From positions 226,501 through 290,500 of the forward strand of contig CACKEA010000002.1 in NCBI GenBank assembly GCA_902599045.1: 64,000 nucleotides of DNA, given 5' to 3'. Under the pieces are notes generated by a model, which worked only from the letters and a program-made list of their open reading frames with translations, made no database searches and had not been told where the DNA came from. The position numbers and the translations under genes are program-made. Shown here one piece after another: positions 1-11,705 of the stretch (within the stretch, counting starts at the first letter, position 1; each line of letters begins with the position of its first letter). The DNA is from an uncultured Alphaproteobacteria bacterium (GTDB lineage Bacteria; Pseudomonadota; Alphaproteobacteria; HIMB59).

Positions 1-2
1 AA

Positions 3-299
3 ACAGCTTTAATTTCCTCTATAGTTAGTAAAAGCAACAATAAAGCACTCTTCGTTTTTGATGAAGAAAGACTAGATGAAAAAAATATTTCAGATTTATT
101 AAAAAAAAATCAAAATAAAATGATCATTTTTGTTCTTACTAACTTATTAGATAATAAATTAGTAATTAAATTTCAAAATTACAAAAAATTATATTTTATT
201 TCAGACAAAAGTTATTCGGTTCATACAGCATTAAAATCAGATATGATTTTATTCTCAAAACAATCTTCTATTTACAATTCATACATAGTTAGCAACTAA
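3..299 (+). CDS. rplD: 50S ribosomal protein L4, C-terminal fragment (5' truncated by window edge)
   Basis: Open frame 3 reads TALISSIVSKSNNKALFVFDEERLDEKNISD... to TAA at 297-299, immediately upstream of rplW in S10-operon order. Confidence 0.85.
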   Translation, partial: TALISSIVSKSNNKALFVFDEERLDEKNISDLLKKNQNKMIIFVLTNLLDNKLVIKFQNYKKLYFISDKSYSVHTALKSDMILFSKQSSIYNSYIVSN

Positions 300-300
300 A

Positions 301-582
301 ATGGAATTCAACTTAATTAAAAAACCTGTTATTACAGAAAAATCAACAGCTAATGCCCAATTCAATAAATACATTTTTGAGGTTCGAAATGACGCAAATA
401 AAATAAATATTAAAAAAACTATTGAAGAAATTTATAAAGTTAAAGTTCAAAAACTTAATAGTTTAAATGTAAAGAGCAAGCCAAAGGTATTCAAAGGACA
501 AAGAGGTACAAGATCAGAACTTAAAAGAATAATAGTCACTCTTAAAGAGGGAAATACTATAGATATGAGTGGTAAGGTATAA
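301..582 (+). CDS. rplW: 50S ribosomal protein L23
   Basis: [15 protein letters not shown]...NKYIFEV motif; synteny. Confidence 0.95.
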   Translation: MEFNLIKKPVITEKSTANAQFNKYIFEVRNDANKINIKKTIEEIYKVKVQKLNSLNVKSKPKVFKGQRGTRSELKRIIVTLKEGNTIDMSGKV

Positions 583-583
583 A

Positions 584-1408
584 ATGGGTTTAATCACTTA
601 CAAACCAACGACACCTTCTTATAGAAAAACCATAAAAATTGATAAATCTCAGCTTTTTAAAGGCCGTCCTGAAAAATCATTGCTTCAAGACTTACAACCA
701 AATTCAGGTAGAAACAATACAGGTAAAATTACAATTAGACATAGATCAGGTGGTCACAAAAAAAAATATAGACTCGTGAATTTTAAAAGGAATACATTTG
801 ATAAAATAGGCACAGTTGAAAGAATTGAATACGATCCAAATAGAAGTGCTTTCATAGCACTTATCAACTATCAAGATTTAAAAGAATATATTATAGCACC
901 GTCTGATTTAAAAATTGGTGATAAGGTTATTTCCTCAGCTAAAACTGAAATATCATCTGGAAATGCAATGAAGATTAAAAATATTCCTACTGGTACCTCT
1001 ATTCATAATATTGAACTAAAGCCAGGAGCGGGTGGCAAAATATGTAGATCTGCTGGATCTTTCGCTCAAGTGCTTGGAGAACAAGAAAAATATGTAATGG
1101 TTAAGCTTTCGTCACGAGAAACTAGATTAGTTCATGGTGAATGTATGGCGACTATAGGGGTTGTATCCAATCAAGATAATAAAAATAAAAAAATAGGCAA
1201 AGCTGGAATCAAAAGACATTTGGGTATTAGGCCTACTGTAAGAGGCGTTGTTATGAACCCTGTCGACCACCCACACGGTGGTGGAGAAGGAAGAACATCT
1301 GGCGGTAGACACCCATCCACACCATGGGGTATGAAGACAAAAGGTAAGAAGACTAGAAAAATTAAATTTACATCCAAAATGATTATTTCAAGAAGGGCTA
1401 AAAAGTAA
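584..1408 (+). CDS. rplB: 50S ribosomal protein L2
   Basis: [14 protein letters not shown] start (ATG 584 preferred over 569); [25 protein letters not shown] signature. Confidence 0.96.
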   Translation: MGLITYKPTTPSYRKTIKIDKSQLFKGRPEKSLLQDLQPNSGRNNTGKITIRHRSGGHKKKYRLVNFKRNTFDKIGTVERIEYDPNRSAFIALINYQDLKEYIIAPSDLKIGDKVISSAKTEISSGNAMKIKNIPTGTSIHNIELKPGAGGKICRSAGSFAQVLGEQEKYVMVKLSSRETRLVHGECMATIGVVSNQDNKNKKIGKAGIKRHLGIRPTVRGVVMNPVDHPHGGGEGRTSGGRHPSTPWGMKTKGKKTRKIKFTSKMIISRRAKK

Positions 1409-1692
1409 TGGCAAGATCTGTATGGAAAGGACCTTACTTTGATGTAACTCTTTTCAAAAAAGTTAAAAAATCAAAAGAAGAAAGTTCAAAATCTCCAATT
1501 AAAACATGGTCAAGAAGATCAACAATTATCCCAGATTTTGTTGGAGTAACCATTTCAGTTTATAATGGAAAATCTTTCATACCTGTGTATGTGACTGAAG
1601 ACATGGTTGGACATAAGCTTGGTGAGTTTTCTCCAACAAGAGTTTTTAAAGGTCATTCAGGAGATAAGAAAGCAGTTCAAGGTAAAAAATAA
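1408..1692 (+). CDS. rpsS: 30S ribosomal protein S19
   Basis: [53 protein letters not shown]. Confidence 0.96.
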   Translation: MARSVWKGPYFDVTLFKKVKKSKEESSKSPIKTWSRRSTIIPDFVGVTISVYNGKSFIPVYVTEDMVGHKLGEFSPTRVFKGHSGDKKAVQGKK

Positions 1693-1694
1693 AA

Positions 1695-2036
1695 ATGTCG
1701 AAAGAAGTAAAAGCAATTAATAAAATGATAAGAACTAGTTCTCAAAAACTAAATTTAATTGTTAAAGATATTAGAAAAAAAGATATCAATGCAGCTTTAA
1801 ATATTTTGAAGTTTTCAAATAAAAGAGTCAGTAAAGAAGTTTTAAAAACACTAAATTCTGCAGTCGCAAATGCAGAGAACAACAATAATTTAGATATTGA
1901 TAAACTTTTTGTTAAAGAGGCTTATGTAGGTAAAAGTCTTAGAATGAAAAGATTTAGACCAATGAGTAAGGGAAGAGCGTTTCAAATTATTAAACCCTTT
2001 TCTAGGCTAACTTTAGTGTTAGAGGAGAGATTATAA
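1695..2036 (+). CDS. rplV: 50S ribosomal protein L22
   Basis: [28 protein letters not shown]; synteny. Confidence 0.93.
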   Translation: MSKEVKAINKMIRTSSQKLNLIVKDIRKKDINAALNILKFSNKRVSKEVLKTLNSAVANAENNNNLDIDKLFVKEAYVGKSLRMKRFRPMSKGRAFQIIKPFSRLTLVLEERL

Positions 2037-2701
2037 TGGGACAAAAAGTTAACCCAACTTCATTAAGAGTAGGAATTAATAAATATTGGCAATCAACATG
2101 GTTTGAAAAAAAAGATTATTCAAATTTTTTAAAAGAAGACTATAAAATTAGAAATTATATAGAAAAGAATTACTCAATCGCTGGCATTAGTTCTGTTATA
2201 ATTGAAAGAGCTGCAGCAAACCTTAAAATTATTATTCATACATCTAAGCCAGGAGTTCTTATTGGAAAAAAAGGTGCAGATATTGAAAAGCTAAGAAATA
2301 GACTATCAAAGCTCTCAGACAAGAGTATCTCATTAGACATCAAAGAAATAAAAAAACCTGAGACAGACGCTTCATTAGTAGCTGACTCTATTGCAAGGCA
2401 ATTAGAAAAAAGAGTAAATTTTAGAAAAGCTATGAAAAAATCAGGTTTATCTGCAATTAAACTAGGTGCTAAAGGTATTAAAATTGTCTGTGGTGGTAGA
2501 CTAGGTGGTGCTGAAATAGCAAGAACAGAAAAGTTTTCAGAGGGAAGTGTCCCTTTACATACTCTAAGAGCTGATATAGATTACGCAACAGCTCGAGCCC
2601 TAACAACTTATGGAATTATTGGAATTAAAGTTTGGTTATTTAAGGGTGAAAGTAAAAATACAACAAATAAATCTGAAGAGAAAAAAGAGAAAGCAAATTA
2701 A
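2036..2701 (+). CDS. rpsC: 30S ribosomal protein S3
   Basis: [16 protein letters not shown] domain [16 protein letters not shown]. Confidence 0.96.
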   Translation: MGQKVNPTSLRVGINKYWQSTWFEKKDYSNFLKEDYKIRNYIEKNYSIAGISSVIIERAAANLKIIIHTSKPGVLIGKKGADIEKLRNRLSKLSDKSISLDIKEIKKPETDASLVADSIARQLEKRVNFRKAMKKSGLSAIKLGAKGIKIVCGGRLGGAEIARTEKFSEGSVPLHTLRADIDYATARALTTYGIIGIKVWLFKGESKNTTNKSEEKKEKAN

Positions 2702-3114
2702 TGTTAATACCTAAGAATACTAAATATAGAAAACAGCACAAAGGAAGAATTCATGGAAGTGCTAAAGGTAATTACGAACTAACATTTGGTTATTATGGAC
2801 TAAAATCATTAGATGCTGAGAGAGTGACCGCTAGACAAATAGAGGCATCTAGAAGAGCTATTTCAAGATTTTTAAAAAGAGCGGGGAGACTTTGGATTAG
2901 AGTATTTCCTGATGTGCCAGTCACAGCTAAACCTGCAGAAGTTAGAATGGGTAAGGGTAAAGGTGCTATTGACAGATGGGTATGTAGGGTTAAACCTGGA
3001 ACTATAATGTTTGAGGTGGACGGTGTTGACAAGCACCTGGCTAAAAAAGCTTTTGAACTTGCATCCGCTAAACTACCAGTTAAAACAACATTTGTATCAT
3101 TGGATCAATTTTAA
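2701..3114 (+). CDS. rplP: 50S ribosomal protein L16
   Basis: [16 protein letters not shown]...; [19 protein letters not shown]. Confidence 0.96.
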   Translation: MLIPKNTKYRKQHKGRIHGSAKGNYELTFGYYGLKSLDAERVTARQIEASRRAISRFLKRAGRLWIRVFPDVPVTAKPAEVRMGKGKGAIDRWVCRVKPGTIMFEVDGVDKHLAKKAFELASAKLPVKTTFVSLDQF

Positions 3115-3269
3115 TGGCTGATAAAGACGTTAACAGTTTAAAAAAGGAATTATTTAATTTAAAAATAATGAAAAAAAGTGGGCAGCTCACAGATACATCA
3201 CAATTTAAGAAAGTTAAAAAGCAAATTGCATCGCTCCTAACTAAAGAAAGGTCAAATAAGAGTGCCTAA
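3114..3269 (+). CDS. rpmC: 50S ribosomal protein L29 (51 aa, below ORF-track cutoff)
   Basis: Read directly: [51 protein letters not shown]; between rplP and rpsQ. Confidence 0.9.
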   Translation: MADKDVNSLKKELFNLKIMKKSGQLTDTSQFKKVKKQIASLLTKERSNKSA

Positions 3270-3489
3270 ACGTATTTTAAGTGGAAAAGTAGTAAAAAAA
3301 TCAGGAGATAAAACAATTTCTGTTTTAGTAACAAGACAAACTACACACCCAATTTATAAAAAATTAATCAGAGTTTCTAAAAAATATCTCGCTCATGACA
3401 CTGAAAATAAAATTATTGTTGGGGACTCCGTGAGGATTCAAGAAACTAAACCAATTTCAAAAAATAAATCATGGGAAGTTGTTAAATAA
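3262..3489 (+). CDS. rpsQ: 30S ribosomal protein S17 (GTG start)
   Basis: [34 protein letters not shown]. Confidence 0.95.
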   Translation: MPKRILSGKVVKKSGDKTISVLVTRQTTHPIYKKLIRVSKKYLAHDTENKIIVGDSVRIQETKPISKNKSWEVVK

Positions 3490-3857
3490 TGATACAAGCC
3501 GAGTCTAATTTACAAGTGGCAGATAATTCTGGAGCTAGACTAATCAGCTGTATTAAAGTTATTGGTGGGTCTAAACGAAGATACGCAAGAATTGGTGATA
3601 TTATTGTTGTTTCTGTCAAAGATGCTATTCCAAGATCTAAAGTAAAAAAAGGTGAAGTACAAAGAGCAATTATAGTAAGAACAAAAAAACCATTAATCAG
3701 AGAAGATGGAACATCAATTAAATTTGACTCAAATGCAGCTGTTCTACTGGATAAACAAAATGAACCAATTGGAACAAGAATTTTTGGACCTGTTACAAGA
3801 GAGCTTAGAAAAAGAAATATGATGAAAATCGTTAGTTTGGCTCCTGAGGTATTATAA
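3489..3857 (+). CDS. rplN: 50S ribosomal protein L14
   Basis: [26 protein letters not shown]. Confidence 0.96.
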   Translation: MIQAESNLQVADNSGARLISCIKVIGGSKRRYARIGDIIVVSVKDAIPRSKVKKGEVQRAIIVRTKKPLIREDGTSIKFDSNAAVLLDKQNEPIGTRIFGPVTRELRKRNMMKIVSLAPEVL

Positions 3858-4165
3858 TGATAAAAAAGTATAAAAAAGGTGATGAAGTGATTGTTAAAGT
3901 TGGAAAAGATAAAGGAAAAATTGGAAAAATATCAAAGATTATCAATTCCTCTGACAAAGTAGTTATATCTGGCGTTAATGTAAGTAAAAAACACCAAAAA
4001 CCATCCCAAGAGTCTAAAGGCGGTATTGTGGACAAGGAAATGCCTATACATATTTCCAATATTCTAGCTTACGACTCAAAGTCTAAGAAATCCTCAAAAG
4101 TAGGTTTTAAAATAGAAAGTGGAAAAAAAATTAGAGTTTTAAAATCATCAGGAGACAAATATTAA
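3857..4165 (+). CDS. rplX: 50S ribosomal protein L24
   Basis: KOW motif KKGDEVIVKVGKDKGKIGKI. Confidence 0.95.
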   Translation: MIKKYKKGDEVIVKVGKDKGKIGKISKIINSSDKVVISGVNVSKKHQKPSQESKGGIVDKEMPIHISNILAYDSKSKKSSKVGFKIESGKKIRVLKSSGDKY

Positions 4166-4701
4166 TGTCAAATTCAATTCAAGAATTATTTAATGTTTCT
4201 GATCAGTTGGCTAAAAACTTAGAGATACCTCATAAGTTAGCTGTTCCAAAAATTTCAAAAATAGTGATCAATGCGGGTATTGGAACTATTAAAGAAGATA
4301 ACAAAGCTATTGAAAAAATGAAAAAAGACCTCTCTCTTATATCCGGTCAATCACCAGTGGTTAGAATGTCTAAAAAAGCTATTGCTTCCTTTAAAATTAG
4401 AAAAGGAATGCCAGTGGGTCTTTCTGTTACTCTTAGAAAAAACATGATGATGGAGTTTTACGATAGACTAGTAAATATTGCTATGCCTCGAATTAAAGAT
4501 TTTAGAGGTTATAACAAAAAATCATTCGATGGCCAAGGTAATATAACTATAGGTATTAAAGATCACATTATTTTTCCTGAAATAAGTGTTGAAAATGTTG
4601 AAAATATCTTTGGTTTTGATATCACAATTGCCACTTCAGCAAACAATGACAAAGAGGGATATGAATTGTTAAAATTAATGAACTTTCCATTTCTAAATTA
4701 A
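4165..4701 (+). CDS. rplE: 50S ribosomal protein L5
   Basis: [30 protein letters not shown]. Confidence 0.96.
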   Translation: MSNSIQELFNVSDQLAKNLEIPHKLAVPKISKIVINAGIGTIKEDNKAIEKMKKDLSLISGQSPVVRMSKKAIASFKIRKGMPVGLSVTLRKNMMMEFYDRLVNIAMPRIKDFRGYNKKSFDGQGNITIGIKDHIIFPEISVENVENIFGFDITIATSANNDKEGYELLKLMNFPFLN

Positions 4702-4703
4702 TC

Positions 4704-5009
4704 ATGGCAAAACAAAGCGCAATACAAAAAAATAATTATAGAAAAGCACTAATAGATAGACTTAGTGAGAAAAGAAAAAAACTAAAGAGTCTTTTATCTA
4801 GTAAAGACCTTCCGTTTGAAGAAAGATTAAAAATACAAATGAAACTTGAGTCCTTACCAAGAAATTCATCAAGAATTAGATACCGAAATAGATGTTTTTT
4901 ATCAGGTAGACCACGAGGAGTTTATAGTAAATTTAATTTATCTAGAATAGCTATAAGAGATATGGCAGGTAAGGGACAGATACCCGGTTTAACGAAAGCG
5001 AGTTGGTAG
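4704..5009 (+). CDS. rpsN: 30S ribosomal protein S14 (zinc-independent form)
   Basis: [41 protein letters not shown]. Confidence 0.96.
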   Translation: MAKQSAIQKNNYRKALIDRLSEKRKKLKSLLSSKDLPFEERLKIQMKLESLPRNSSRIRYRNRCFLSGRPRGVYSKFNLSRIAIRDMAGKGQIPGLTKASW

Positions 5010-5010
5010 T

Positions 5011-5397
5011 ATGAGCGATACACTAGCAGACATGATTACAAGAATTAGAAATGGACAAAAAGCAAATAAAGTCTCTGTAAAAGCAATTTTTTCAAAATTA
5101 AACGCTAATGTGTGTGATGTTTTAAAAAAAGAGGGATACATTGATAGTTTCGAAATATTAGGAGATACAAAAAAAGATATCTCAATTACTTTAAAATATT
5201 ATAAGGGCTCTCCTCTAATTAATAAGATTGAAAAAATTACTAAACAAGGCTGTCGTGTTTATAGCTCTGTAGATGAAATTCCTAAGACTATTGGTGGTTT
5301 AGGAACTACGATATTGTCTACTTCAAAAGGTGTTATGTCAGACGCTGATGCAAGAAATCAAAAAGTTGGAGGGGAAGTGCTAATAAGCGTTTTCTAA
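5011..5397 (+). CDS. rpsH: 30S ribosomal protein S8
   Basis: DTLADMITRIRNGQ; GLGTTILSTSKGVMSD. Confidence 0.95.
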   Translation: MSDTLADMITRIRNGQKANKVSVKAIFSKLNANVCDVLKKEGYIDSFEILGDTKKDISITLKYYKGSPLINKIEKITKQGCRVYSSVDEIPKTIGGLGTTILSTSKGVMSDADARNQKVGGEVLISVF

Positions 5398-5400
5398 GTA

Positions 5401-5916
5401 ATGTCAAGATTAGCAAGAAACCCTATAAATATCCCTGAAGATATTAAAATATCCATGACAGATAATGAAATTAATTTTGAGGGTAAGTTAGGAAAATCAT
5501 CAACTGTCCTACCAATTGGAATTAAAGTTGATCACAAAGATAACCTATTACACTTCTCTGGAGAAAATAAAGCACTTCTTGGCACTATTTATGCAAACGT
5601 TAAAAATGAAATAATTGGCAATTCTAAAGGCTTTGAAAAAAGATTAGAACTTATAGGAACTGGATATAAAGCTAATGTTTCTGGAAAAAAGTTAGTCCTT
5701 TCTCTGGGTTATAGTCATGACATAAATTTTGATATACCTGAAGGCATTTCTATTAAAGTTGAAAAAAATATTGTTATTGTAACTGGAACAAGTAAGCAAC
5801 TAGTAGGTCAAGTAGCAGCTGAAATTAAGTCATTTAGAAAACCAGAACCATATAAAGGCAAAGGTGTCCGATATGAAGGTGAAAGAATTTATAGAAAAGA
5901 AGGTAAGAAAAAATAA
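5401..5916 (+). CDS. rplF: 50S ribosomal protein L6
   Basis: PEPYKGKGVRYEGE...RKEGKKK. Confidence 0.95.
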   Translation: MSRLARNPINIPEDIKISMTDNEINFEGKLGKSSTVLPIGIKVDHKDNLLHFSGENKALLGTIYANVKNEIIGNSKGFEKRLELIGTGYKANVSGKKLVLSLGYSHDINFDIPEGISIKVEKNIVIVTGTSKQLVGQVAAEIKSFRKPEPYKGKGVRYEGERIYRKEGKKK

Positions 5917-6263
5917 TGAATAAAGATAAAATTAGAGCTACTAGAAGAAAATTAAGAGTGAGAAAAAAGCTAAATGAAATTAAAAAGCATAAGCTTTTAG
6001 TATTTCGATCTTCTAAACATATTTATGCTTCTGTTTTATCAGAAAGTAACGATAAAACATTATGTTCATTCTCTTCCGTTAAATTAAAAAAAGATGAAGG
6101 ACAAAAGAAAGTTGATATAGCTAAAATAGTTGGTTCAAAGATTGCTGAACTAGCTATAGAAAAAGGTATCAAAGAAGTGAAATTTGACAAGGGGTCCTAT
6201 AAGTATCATGGAAGACTTAAAGTATTAGCTGATGCAGCAAGAGAAAAAGGATTATCATTTTAA
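5916..6263 (+). CDS. rplR: 50S ribosomal protein L18
   Basis: [50 protein letters not shown]. Confidence 0.95.
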   Translation: MNKDKIRATRRKLRVRKKLNEIKKHKLLVFRSSKHIYASVLSESNDKTLCSFSSVKLKKDEGQKKVDIAKIVGSKIAELAIEKGIKEVKFDKGSYKYHGRLKVLADAAREKGLSF

Positions 6264-6775
6264 TGTTAGATAATAATGCAAACAAAGAATTTATAGAAAA
6301 ACTAATTTCAGTAAGAAGAGTATCTAAAGTTGTTAAAGGCGGAAGAAGATTTGGTTTTGCAGCACTCGTTGTAAGTGGTGACGGTCAGGGAAGAGTCGGT
6401 TTTGGATCAGGTAAGGCAAAAGAGGTACCTGAGGCTATTAGAAAAGCTTCAGAAGAAGCTAAAAAAACTATGGTAAGAATCCCATTAAGAGAGGGTAGAA
6501 CTATCCATCATGATGTTAAGGCGAAGTTTTCTTCAAGTACTGTAATCCTAAGATCTGCACCAAAAGGAACTGGAATAATATCTGGTGGTCCTTCAAGAGC
6601 TATTTTTGAAGCATTGGGTATATCTGATGTTGTATCTAAAGCAATTGGTACAAAAAACCCACATAATATTGTTCGTTCAACAATTAAAGCCCTCAAGAGC
6701 ATTAATACTCCAAAATCAGTATCTGCTAGAAGAAGTATAGAAATAAATTCTGTCATAAGTAAAAGAGAAAATTAA
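6263..6775 (+). CDS. rpsE: 30S ribosomal protein S5
   Basis: [48 protein letters not shown]. Confidence 0.96.
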   Translation: MLDNNANKEFIEKLISVRRVSKVVKGGRRFGFAALVVSGDGQGRVGFGSGKAKEVPEAIRKASEEAKKTMVRIPLREGRTIHHDVKAKFSSSTVILRSAPKGTGIISGGPSRAIFEALGISDVVSKAIGTKNPHNIVRSTIKALKSINTPKSVSARRSIEINSVISKREN

Positions 6776-6777
6776 GA

Positions 6778-7212
6778 ATGATTAATCAAATTTCCAAACA
6801 ACGTCAAACTTCAAGAAAAAGAAAAGGTAAAGGAATAGGCACTGGTTTAGGAAAAACAGCAGGTAGAGGTCATAAAGGGCAAAAATCTAGATCAGGTGTT
6901 GCAGTTCGAAATTTTGAGGGTGGACAAATGCCAATTTATAGAAAAACACCTAAAAGAGGTTTTAATTCATTAAAAAAAATCAACCCTAAATCTTTATCTA
7001 TATCTTTAGTAAGTTTTAACAAATTTGATGAAAATTCTTTAATTGATATTAAGTTTTTAATTGAGGTTGGTTTTCTTAAAAAGAAAGACCATAATAAATC
7101 TATAAAATTAATTGACTCAATTCAATTTAAAAAAAAGCTTCAATTTAAAGACTTCAAGGTAACTCCTGGAGCTAAGAAAAGAATTGAAGATCTTGGTGGA
7201 TCGACATCATAA
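6778..7212 (+). CDS. rplO: 50S ribosomal protein L15
   Basis: [41 protein letters not shown]. Confidence 0.95.
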   Translation: MINQISKQRQTSRKRKGKGIGTGLGKTAGRGHKGQKSRSGVAVRNFEGGQMPIYRKTPKRGFNSLKKINPKSLSISLVSFNKFDENSLIDIKFLIEVGFLKKKDHNKSIKLIDSIQFKKKLQFKDFKVTPGAKKRIEDLGGSTS

Positions 7213-7222
7213 TTTTTAGATT

Positions 7223-8551
7223 ATGAATATCAAAGTTCCTAGTATTGACTATAGCGAAGCAATTAAAAGCTCAGGCTTATTTAAAAAATTAGGTTTTGTT
7301 TTATTTGCAGTAGCTGTTTACCGACTAGGAACTTATATTCCTGTTCCAGGCATTAACTCAGCTGTTTTAGAGCAGATTTTCGAGCAACATCAAGGCGGAA
7401 TTTTAGGAATATTTGATATGTTCTCCGGTGGCGCTTTAATGCGTATGTCAATTTTTACACTAGGGGTTATGCCTTATATTTCTGCATCTATTATAATGAC
7501 ATTGATGCAATCCTCTTTTGATAGCTTGAAGGCTCTTAAAGAGCAGGGCACACAAGGTAGGAAAAAAATTCAGCAGTATACGAGATATTTAACAATAGTT
7601 TTGGGTCTTTTTCAGAGCTATGGTATCTCCAACGGTATACTAAATTTGTCTGATACAGTTGACCCAACTTTAGGAAGTGTTGCTTTTTTTCAGATATCTG
7701 CTGTCATAACTATGACATCAGGAACTATATTTTTAATGTGGTTAGGTGAGCAAATAACTGAAAATGGTTTTGGAAGTGGAATTTCCATAATAATTTTTTC
7801 AGGTATTGTTGCTAATCTTCCATTCGCTATTTTTAACACCTTTGAACTAGGAAGAACTGGTGCACTTTCAGCTATTGCAATTATATCAATTATTTTCTTA
7901 CTTCTTATACTAATAGTCGTCATCGTCTTCATAGAAAGAGCTCAAAGAAGGTTATTGGTTCAATATCCTAAACGCCAAGTGGGGAATAAGGTATTTGGTG
8001 GCCAATCCTCTTATCTTCCTATTAAAATAAATATAGCAGGTGTTATCCCTGCCATTTTTGCATCATCATTATTATTATTTCCAAATACTATTTCTAACTT
8101 TTCACCTGAAAGTACGGGTTTCTTATCTAGTTTAGGATTTTACTTATCTCATGGTAAGCCACTTTATATGGCCTTTTTTTTCGGTCTAATTGTTTTCTTT
8201 GCATTTTTCTATACTAGTATTGTTTTCAACCCTAAAGAACAGGCAGAAAATTTAAGAAATAACGGTGGTTTTGTTTTAGGTTATAGACCAGGAGAACAAA
8301 CAGCTACTTATTTAGAACATGTTATTTATCGATTAACATTCGTAGGTGCGGTATACTTAGGATTAATTGCTTTAATTCCTGAATTTTTAATTGCTAGATT
8401 ATCAGTTCCTTTTTATCTAGGAGGAACAAGTCTTTTGATTGTTGTGATTGTTGCTATGGATTTCTTTTCACAAATTCAAACACAATTATTTTCATCTCAA
8501 TATGAAAAACTATTAAGCAAAAACAAAGTTTATAAAAGTAAATGGTTATAG
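7223..8551 (+). CDS. secY: Preprotein translocase subunit SecY
   Basis: RLGTYIPVPGIN; multi-TM; ERAQRRLLVQYPKRQ; FNPKEQAENLRNNGGFVLGYRPGEQTATYLEHVIYRLT. Confidence 0.97.
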   Translation: MNIKVPSIDYSEAIKSSGLFKKLGFVLFAVAVYRLGTYIPVPGINSAVLEQIFEQHQGGILGIFDMFSGGALMRMSIFTLGVMPYISASIIMTLMQSSFDSLKALKEQGTQGRKKIQQYTRYLTIVLGLFQSYGISNGILNLSDTVDPTLGSVAFFQISAVITMTSGTIFLMWLGEQITENGFGSGISIIIFSGIVANLPFAIFNTFELGRTGALSAIAIISIIFLLLILIVVIVFIERAQRRLLVQYPKRQVGNKVFGGQSSYLPIKINIAGVIPAIFASSLLLFPNTISNFSPESTGFLSSLGFYLSHGKPLYMAFFFGLIVFFAFFYTSIVFNPKEQAENLRNNGGFVLGYRPGEQTATYLEHVIYRLTFVGAVYLGLIALIPEFLIARLSVPFYLGGTSLLIVVIVAMDFFSQIQTQLFSSQYEKLLSKNKVYKSKWL

Positions 8552-9096
8552 TTTTTATTGGCCCTCCCGGTTGTGGTAAGGGGACACAAGCAAATATCTT
8601 AAAAGACAGTATTTTACCAGATTTAAATATTCTAACTGTTAGTTCGCTTCTAAAAGAGAAATCCCAAGATGAAAGTATTTTAGGTCAAGAAATTAAGCAT
8701 AAAATGGATAATGGTGATTTAATCGAGGATACTGTTGTAATCTCAGTATTAAAAGAAAAAGTAAATTCTCTATCCAATGAACAGATATTGATTGATGGGT
8801 TTCCTAGAAGTTCTATTCAAGCTGACTCACTTCTTGAAATTTTCAATAATAAAGAACTAAGTATTATCAACTTTGAAGTTGAAGATAGTCAACTTCTTCA
8901 AAGAATAAAAAAAAGATCAATGGAAGAGTCTAGAGCGGATGATAGTTTTTTTGAAAAAAGATTACAAATTTATAAAAAATCTCATCAAGAAATAACAAAT
9001 TCACTCAAAAAAAACTATCAAGTTACTGATATTCAGGCTAATGATGAAATCAACGCTGTAACTGCTAAAATCGTTGATAAACTTGGATTAAATTGA
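8542..9096 (+). CDS. adk: Adenylate kinase
   Basis: P-loop GPPGCGKGTQ; DGFPRS motif. Confidence 0.93.
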   Translation: MVIVFIGPPGCGKGTQANILKDSILPDLNILTVSSLLKEKSQDESILGQEIKHKMDNGDLIEDTVVISVLKEKVNSLSNEQILIDGFPRSSIQADSLLEIFNNKELSIINFEVEDSQLLQRIKKRSMEESRADDSFFEKRLQIYKKSHQEITNSLKKNYQVTDIQANDEINAVTAKIVDKLGLN

Positions 9097-9107
9097 GGTA
9101 ATTTATA

Positions 9108-9136
9108 TTGACTTTTAAATACTTTTTCAATATTTT
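9108..9136 (+). promoter_or_regulatory. Candidate sigma70-type promoter for rpsM-rpsK-rpoA-rplQ
   Basis: TTGACT (9108-9113) - 17 nt - TATTTT (9131-9136) in the adk-rpsM gap, the largest gap in this operon (about 60 bp); AGGAG ribosome-binding site just upstream of the TTG start. Confidence 0.5.
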
Positions 9137-9157
9137 CACCCCTTCAGGAGATCTCAA

Positions 9158-9535
9158 TTGGCAAGAATAGCAGGTGTAAATTTACCAGTAAATAAAAGAG
9201 CATTAGTTTCTCTCACATATATCCATGGAATTGGTGCTAAATATGCGTTGGATATTTTAAAAGCAAACAGTTTAGATCCCACTAAAAGGATAAAAGATTT
9301 TTCTGAGGAAGAAATTTCTAAAATAAGAAAATCTATAGATGAAAACTATACTGTTGAAGGTGACCTTAGAAGAGTAGTATCTCAAAATATTAAAAGATTA
9401 AAAGACTTAGGTTGCTATCGTGGTTTAAGACATCGAAAACAACTCCCTACAAGGGGTCAAAGAACACACACTAATGCAAGAACAAGAAAAGGTAAGGCTG
9501 TTGCTATTGCAGGAAAGAAAAAAGTAACTAAATAA
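9158..9535 (+). CDS. rpsM: 30S ribosomal protein S13 (TTG start)
   Basis: [39 protein letters not shown]. Confidence 0.96.
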   Translation: MARIAGVNLPVNKRALVSLTYIHGIGAKYALDILKANSLDPTKRIKDFSEEEISKIRKSIDENYTVEGDLRRVVSQNIKRLKDLGCYRGLRHRKQLPTRGQRTHTNARTRKGKAVAIAGKKKVTK

Positions 9536-9536
9536 A

Positions 9537-9935
9537 ATGGCAAAAACTGAAAAAAAATCTTCTGATAAAAAAAAATCAAAAAAAAATTTTGGACAAAATG
9601 GTGTTGTTCATATCAAAAGTTCCTTTAACAATACAATTGTTACCATTTCTGATGTAAGTGGCAATGCAGTATCATGGTCCTCCAGTGGATCCATGGGTTT
9701 TAGGGGTTCAAAAAAATCTACTCCTTATGCTGCACAAATTGCAACAGATGCAGCAGGAAAAAAAGCTTATGACAGTGGACTAAGAAAACTTGATGTTCTT
9801 ATGAAAGGCCCTGGATCTGGTAGAGAGTCAGCTCTTAGAGCATTACAAAATATTGGATTTATTATAAATAATATTAAAGACGTTACACCGCTTCCACATA
9901 ATGGATGCAGACCTAAAAAGAAAAGAAGAGTATAA
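9537..9935 (+). CDS. rpsK: 30S ribosomal protein S11
   Basis: [38 protein letters not shown]-terminus. Confidence 0.96.
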   Translation: MAKTEKKSSDKKKSKKNFGQNGVVHIKSSFNNTIVTISDVSGNAVSWSSSGSMGFRGSKKSTPYAAQIATDAAGKKAYDSGLRKLDVLMKGPGSGRESALRALQNIGFIINNIKDVTPLPHNGCRPKKKRRV

Positions 9936-9957
9936 ACTAAATTTATAGGAGTTAAAA

Positions 9958-10986
9958 TTGATAGAGAATAATTGGATTACCTTGGTTAAACCAAACAAAG
10001 TTGATTATAAAATCAGCGATAATAAAAAATTTGGAACAGTAGTTATTGAACCTTTGGAAAAAGGTTTCGGTACTACTTTAGGAAATGCCTTAAGGAGAGT
10101 ACTTTTGTCATCATTACAGGGCACTGCCATATCTTCAATTAAAATTAATGGTGTGCTTCATGAATTTTCTACAATAGAGGGCGTTAGAGAGGACGTAACT
10201 GATATTATCATGAACCTTAAAAATGTTACTTTCAATTCTAAAAGTAATCACTCCCAAAAGTTAAGTTTAAATGTGAAAGGACCTAAAGAAGTTCTTTCTT
10301 CAGATTTCGAAGAAAATCCTGAAGTTGAAATAGTAGATAAAGATGCCGTAATAATGAATGTTGACTCTAACAGAGAAGTAAATTTAGAAATATTCCTAGA
10401 TATAAATAAAGGTTACATTTCAGCTGAAAAAAATAAAGATAATGAAAATAAAAGTGTAGGTCAAATTATGCTAGATGCCACCTACAGTCCTGTAAAAAGA
10501 GTTTCATTTAATGTTGAAAATTCTCGTATTGGTCAAGACACTGAGTTTGATAAACTTATCTTAGATATTGAAACAAACGGAACAGTATCCCCAGATGATG
10601 CCGCTGCATTAGCTGCAAGAATTCTTCAAGATCAACTCAAACCTTTCATTAACTTTGAAGAACCAACTGAAGATGAAAGAAAAAAACTACAATCTTCAAA
10701 TGAACCGCAATTTAATAAAAATCTACTTAAGAAAGTTGATGAACTTGAGCTATCTGTTAGATCAGCGAACTGTCTAAAAAATGATAACATTTTTTATATT
10801 GGTGATTTAGTTCAGAAAACAGAAGGTGAAATGCTGAGAACACCAAATTTTGGTAGAAAGTCCCTTGATGAAATTAAGGAAGTTCTATCGTCAATGAGCC
10901 TTTCTATGGGAATGGACCTACCAGGTTGGCCGCCAGAGAATATAGAAGAATTATCAAAGAAATATGAAGATCCATTTAAGGTATAA
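9958..10986 (+). CDS. rpoA: DNA-directed RNA polymerase subunit alpha (TTG start)
   Basis: [26 protein letters not shown]-terminal domain [14 protein letters not shown]. Confidence 0.97.
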   Translation: MIENNWITLVKPNKVDYKISDNKKFGTVVIEPLEKGFGTTLGNALRRVLLSSLQGTAISSIKINGVLHEFSTIEGVREDVTDIIMNLKNVTFNSKSNHSQKLSLNVKGPKEVLSSDFEENPEVEIVDKDAVIMNVDSNREVNLEIFLDINKGYISAEKNKDNENKSVGQIMLDATYSPVKRVSFNVENSRIGQDTEFDKLILDIETNGTVSPDDAAALAARILQDQLKPFINFEEPTEDERKKLQSSNEPQFNKNLLKKVDELELSVRSANCLKNDNIFYIGDLVQKTEGEMLRTPNFGRKSLDEIKEVLSSMSLSMGMDLPGWPPENIEELSKKYEDPFKV

Positions 10987-11342
10987 TGAAACACGGACTT
11001 AAACAAAGAAAGTTAAATAGAACTTCATCTCATAGATTAGCCTTACTAAAGAACTTATCTATCAGCCTTATTAAGCATGAGACTATTACAACAACTACTG
11101 AAAAAGCAAAAGAACTCAGACCTTTTATTGAGAAATTAGTGACCAAAGCAAAAAACGATAATTTAAGTAATAGAAAATATATACTGTCAAAGCTTTTTAA
11201 TAATAAGGAAGCTTGTCAAAAACTTTTTTCTGAAATTTCTAAAGAACAGAAAAGTAGAAATGGTGGGTATACTCGTATTATCAAAAAAGGCAATAGGTTT
11301 GGCGACTTTGCCCATACAAGTATCATTCAATTCGTAAAATAA
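10986..11342 (+). CDS. rplQ: 50S ribosomal protein L17
   Basis: [41 protein letters not shown]. Confidence 0.95.
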   Translation: MKHGLKQRKLNRTSSHRLALLKNLSISLIKHETITTTTEKAKELRPFIEKLVTKAKNDNLSNRKYILSKLFNNKEACQKLFSEISKEQKSRNGGYTRIIKKGNRFGDFAHTSIIQFVK

Positions 11343-11348
11343 TAATCA

Positions 11349-11705
11349 ATGTCATCTTATTTAGCGCTCGTGATAGGTGCTATATTAGGATCTAGCTTTC
11401 GTTACTTCTTTACTCTTTTAAATTTCACTATTTTAGGGCTACCCGCAGCAACTATATTAGTGAATATTATTGGATCTGCTATGGCAGGTTATTTTTTAAA
11501 TAAATTTAATGGTGCTCTATATATTTTTGTTTATATCGGTTTTTTTGGGAGTTTTACTACTCTATCTTCCTTCAATATGGAACTATTTTCATTAGTATCA
11601 AATAAATTTTTTATCAAAGCATTAATATATTTTTCTCTTAACATTTTTATATCTTTTCTTTTCTTTTATTTATTTCATATGATTAGTCTTAGATTTGCAA
11701 ATTAA
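11349..11705 (+). CDS. crcB: CrcB-like fluoride ion channel
   Basis: GAILGSSFRYF; TILVNIIGSAMAGYF; GFFGSFTTLSSFNMELF. Confidence 0.88.
   Translation: MSSYLALVIGAILGSSFRYFFTLLNFTILGLPAATILVNIIGSAMAGYFLNKFNGALYIFVYIGFFGSFTTLSSFNMELFSLVSNKFFIKALIYFSLNIFISFLFFYLFHMISLRFAN

Noticed and set aside
1127-1377. Two minus-strand ORFs inside rplB
   Set aside because: Antisense to a highly conserved gene, no recognisable domains; artefacts of open frames.
2793-3032. Minus-strand ORF inside rplP (also 3832-4059, 6508-6756, 7690-7932, 10812-11006)
   Set aside because: Shadow ORFs opposite certain ribosomal/secY/rpoA genes; no RBS or family support.
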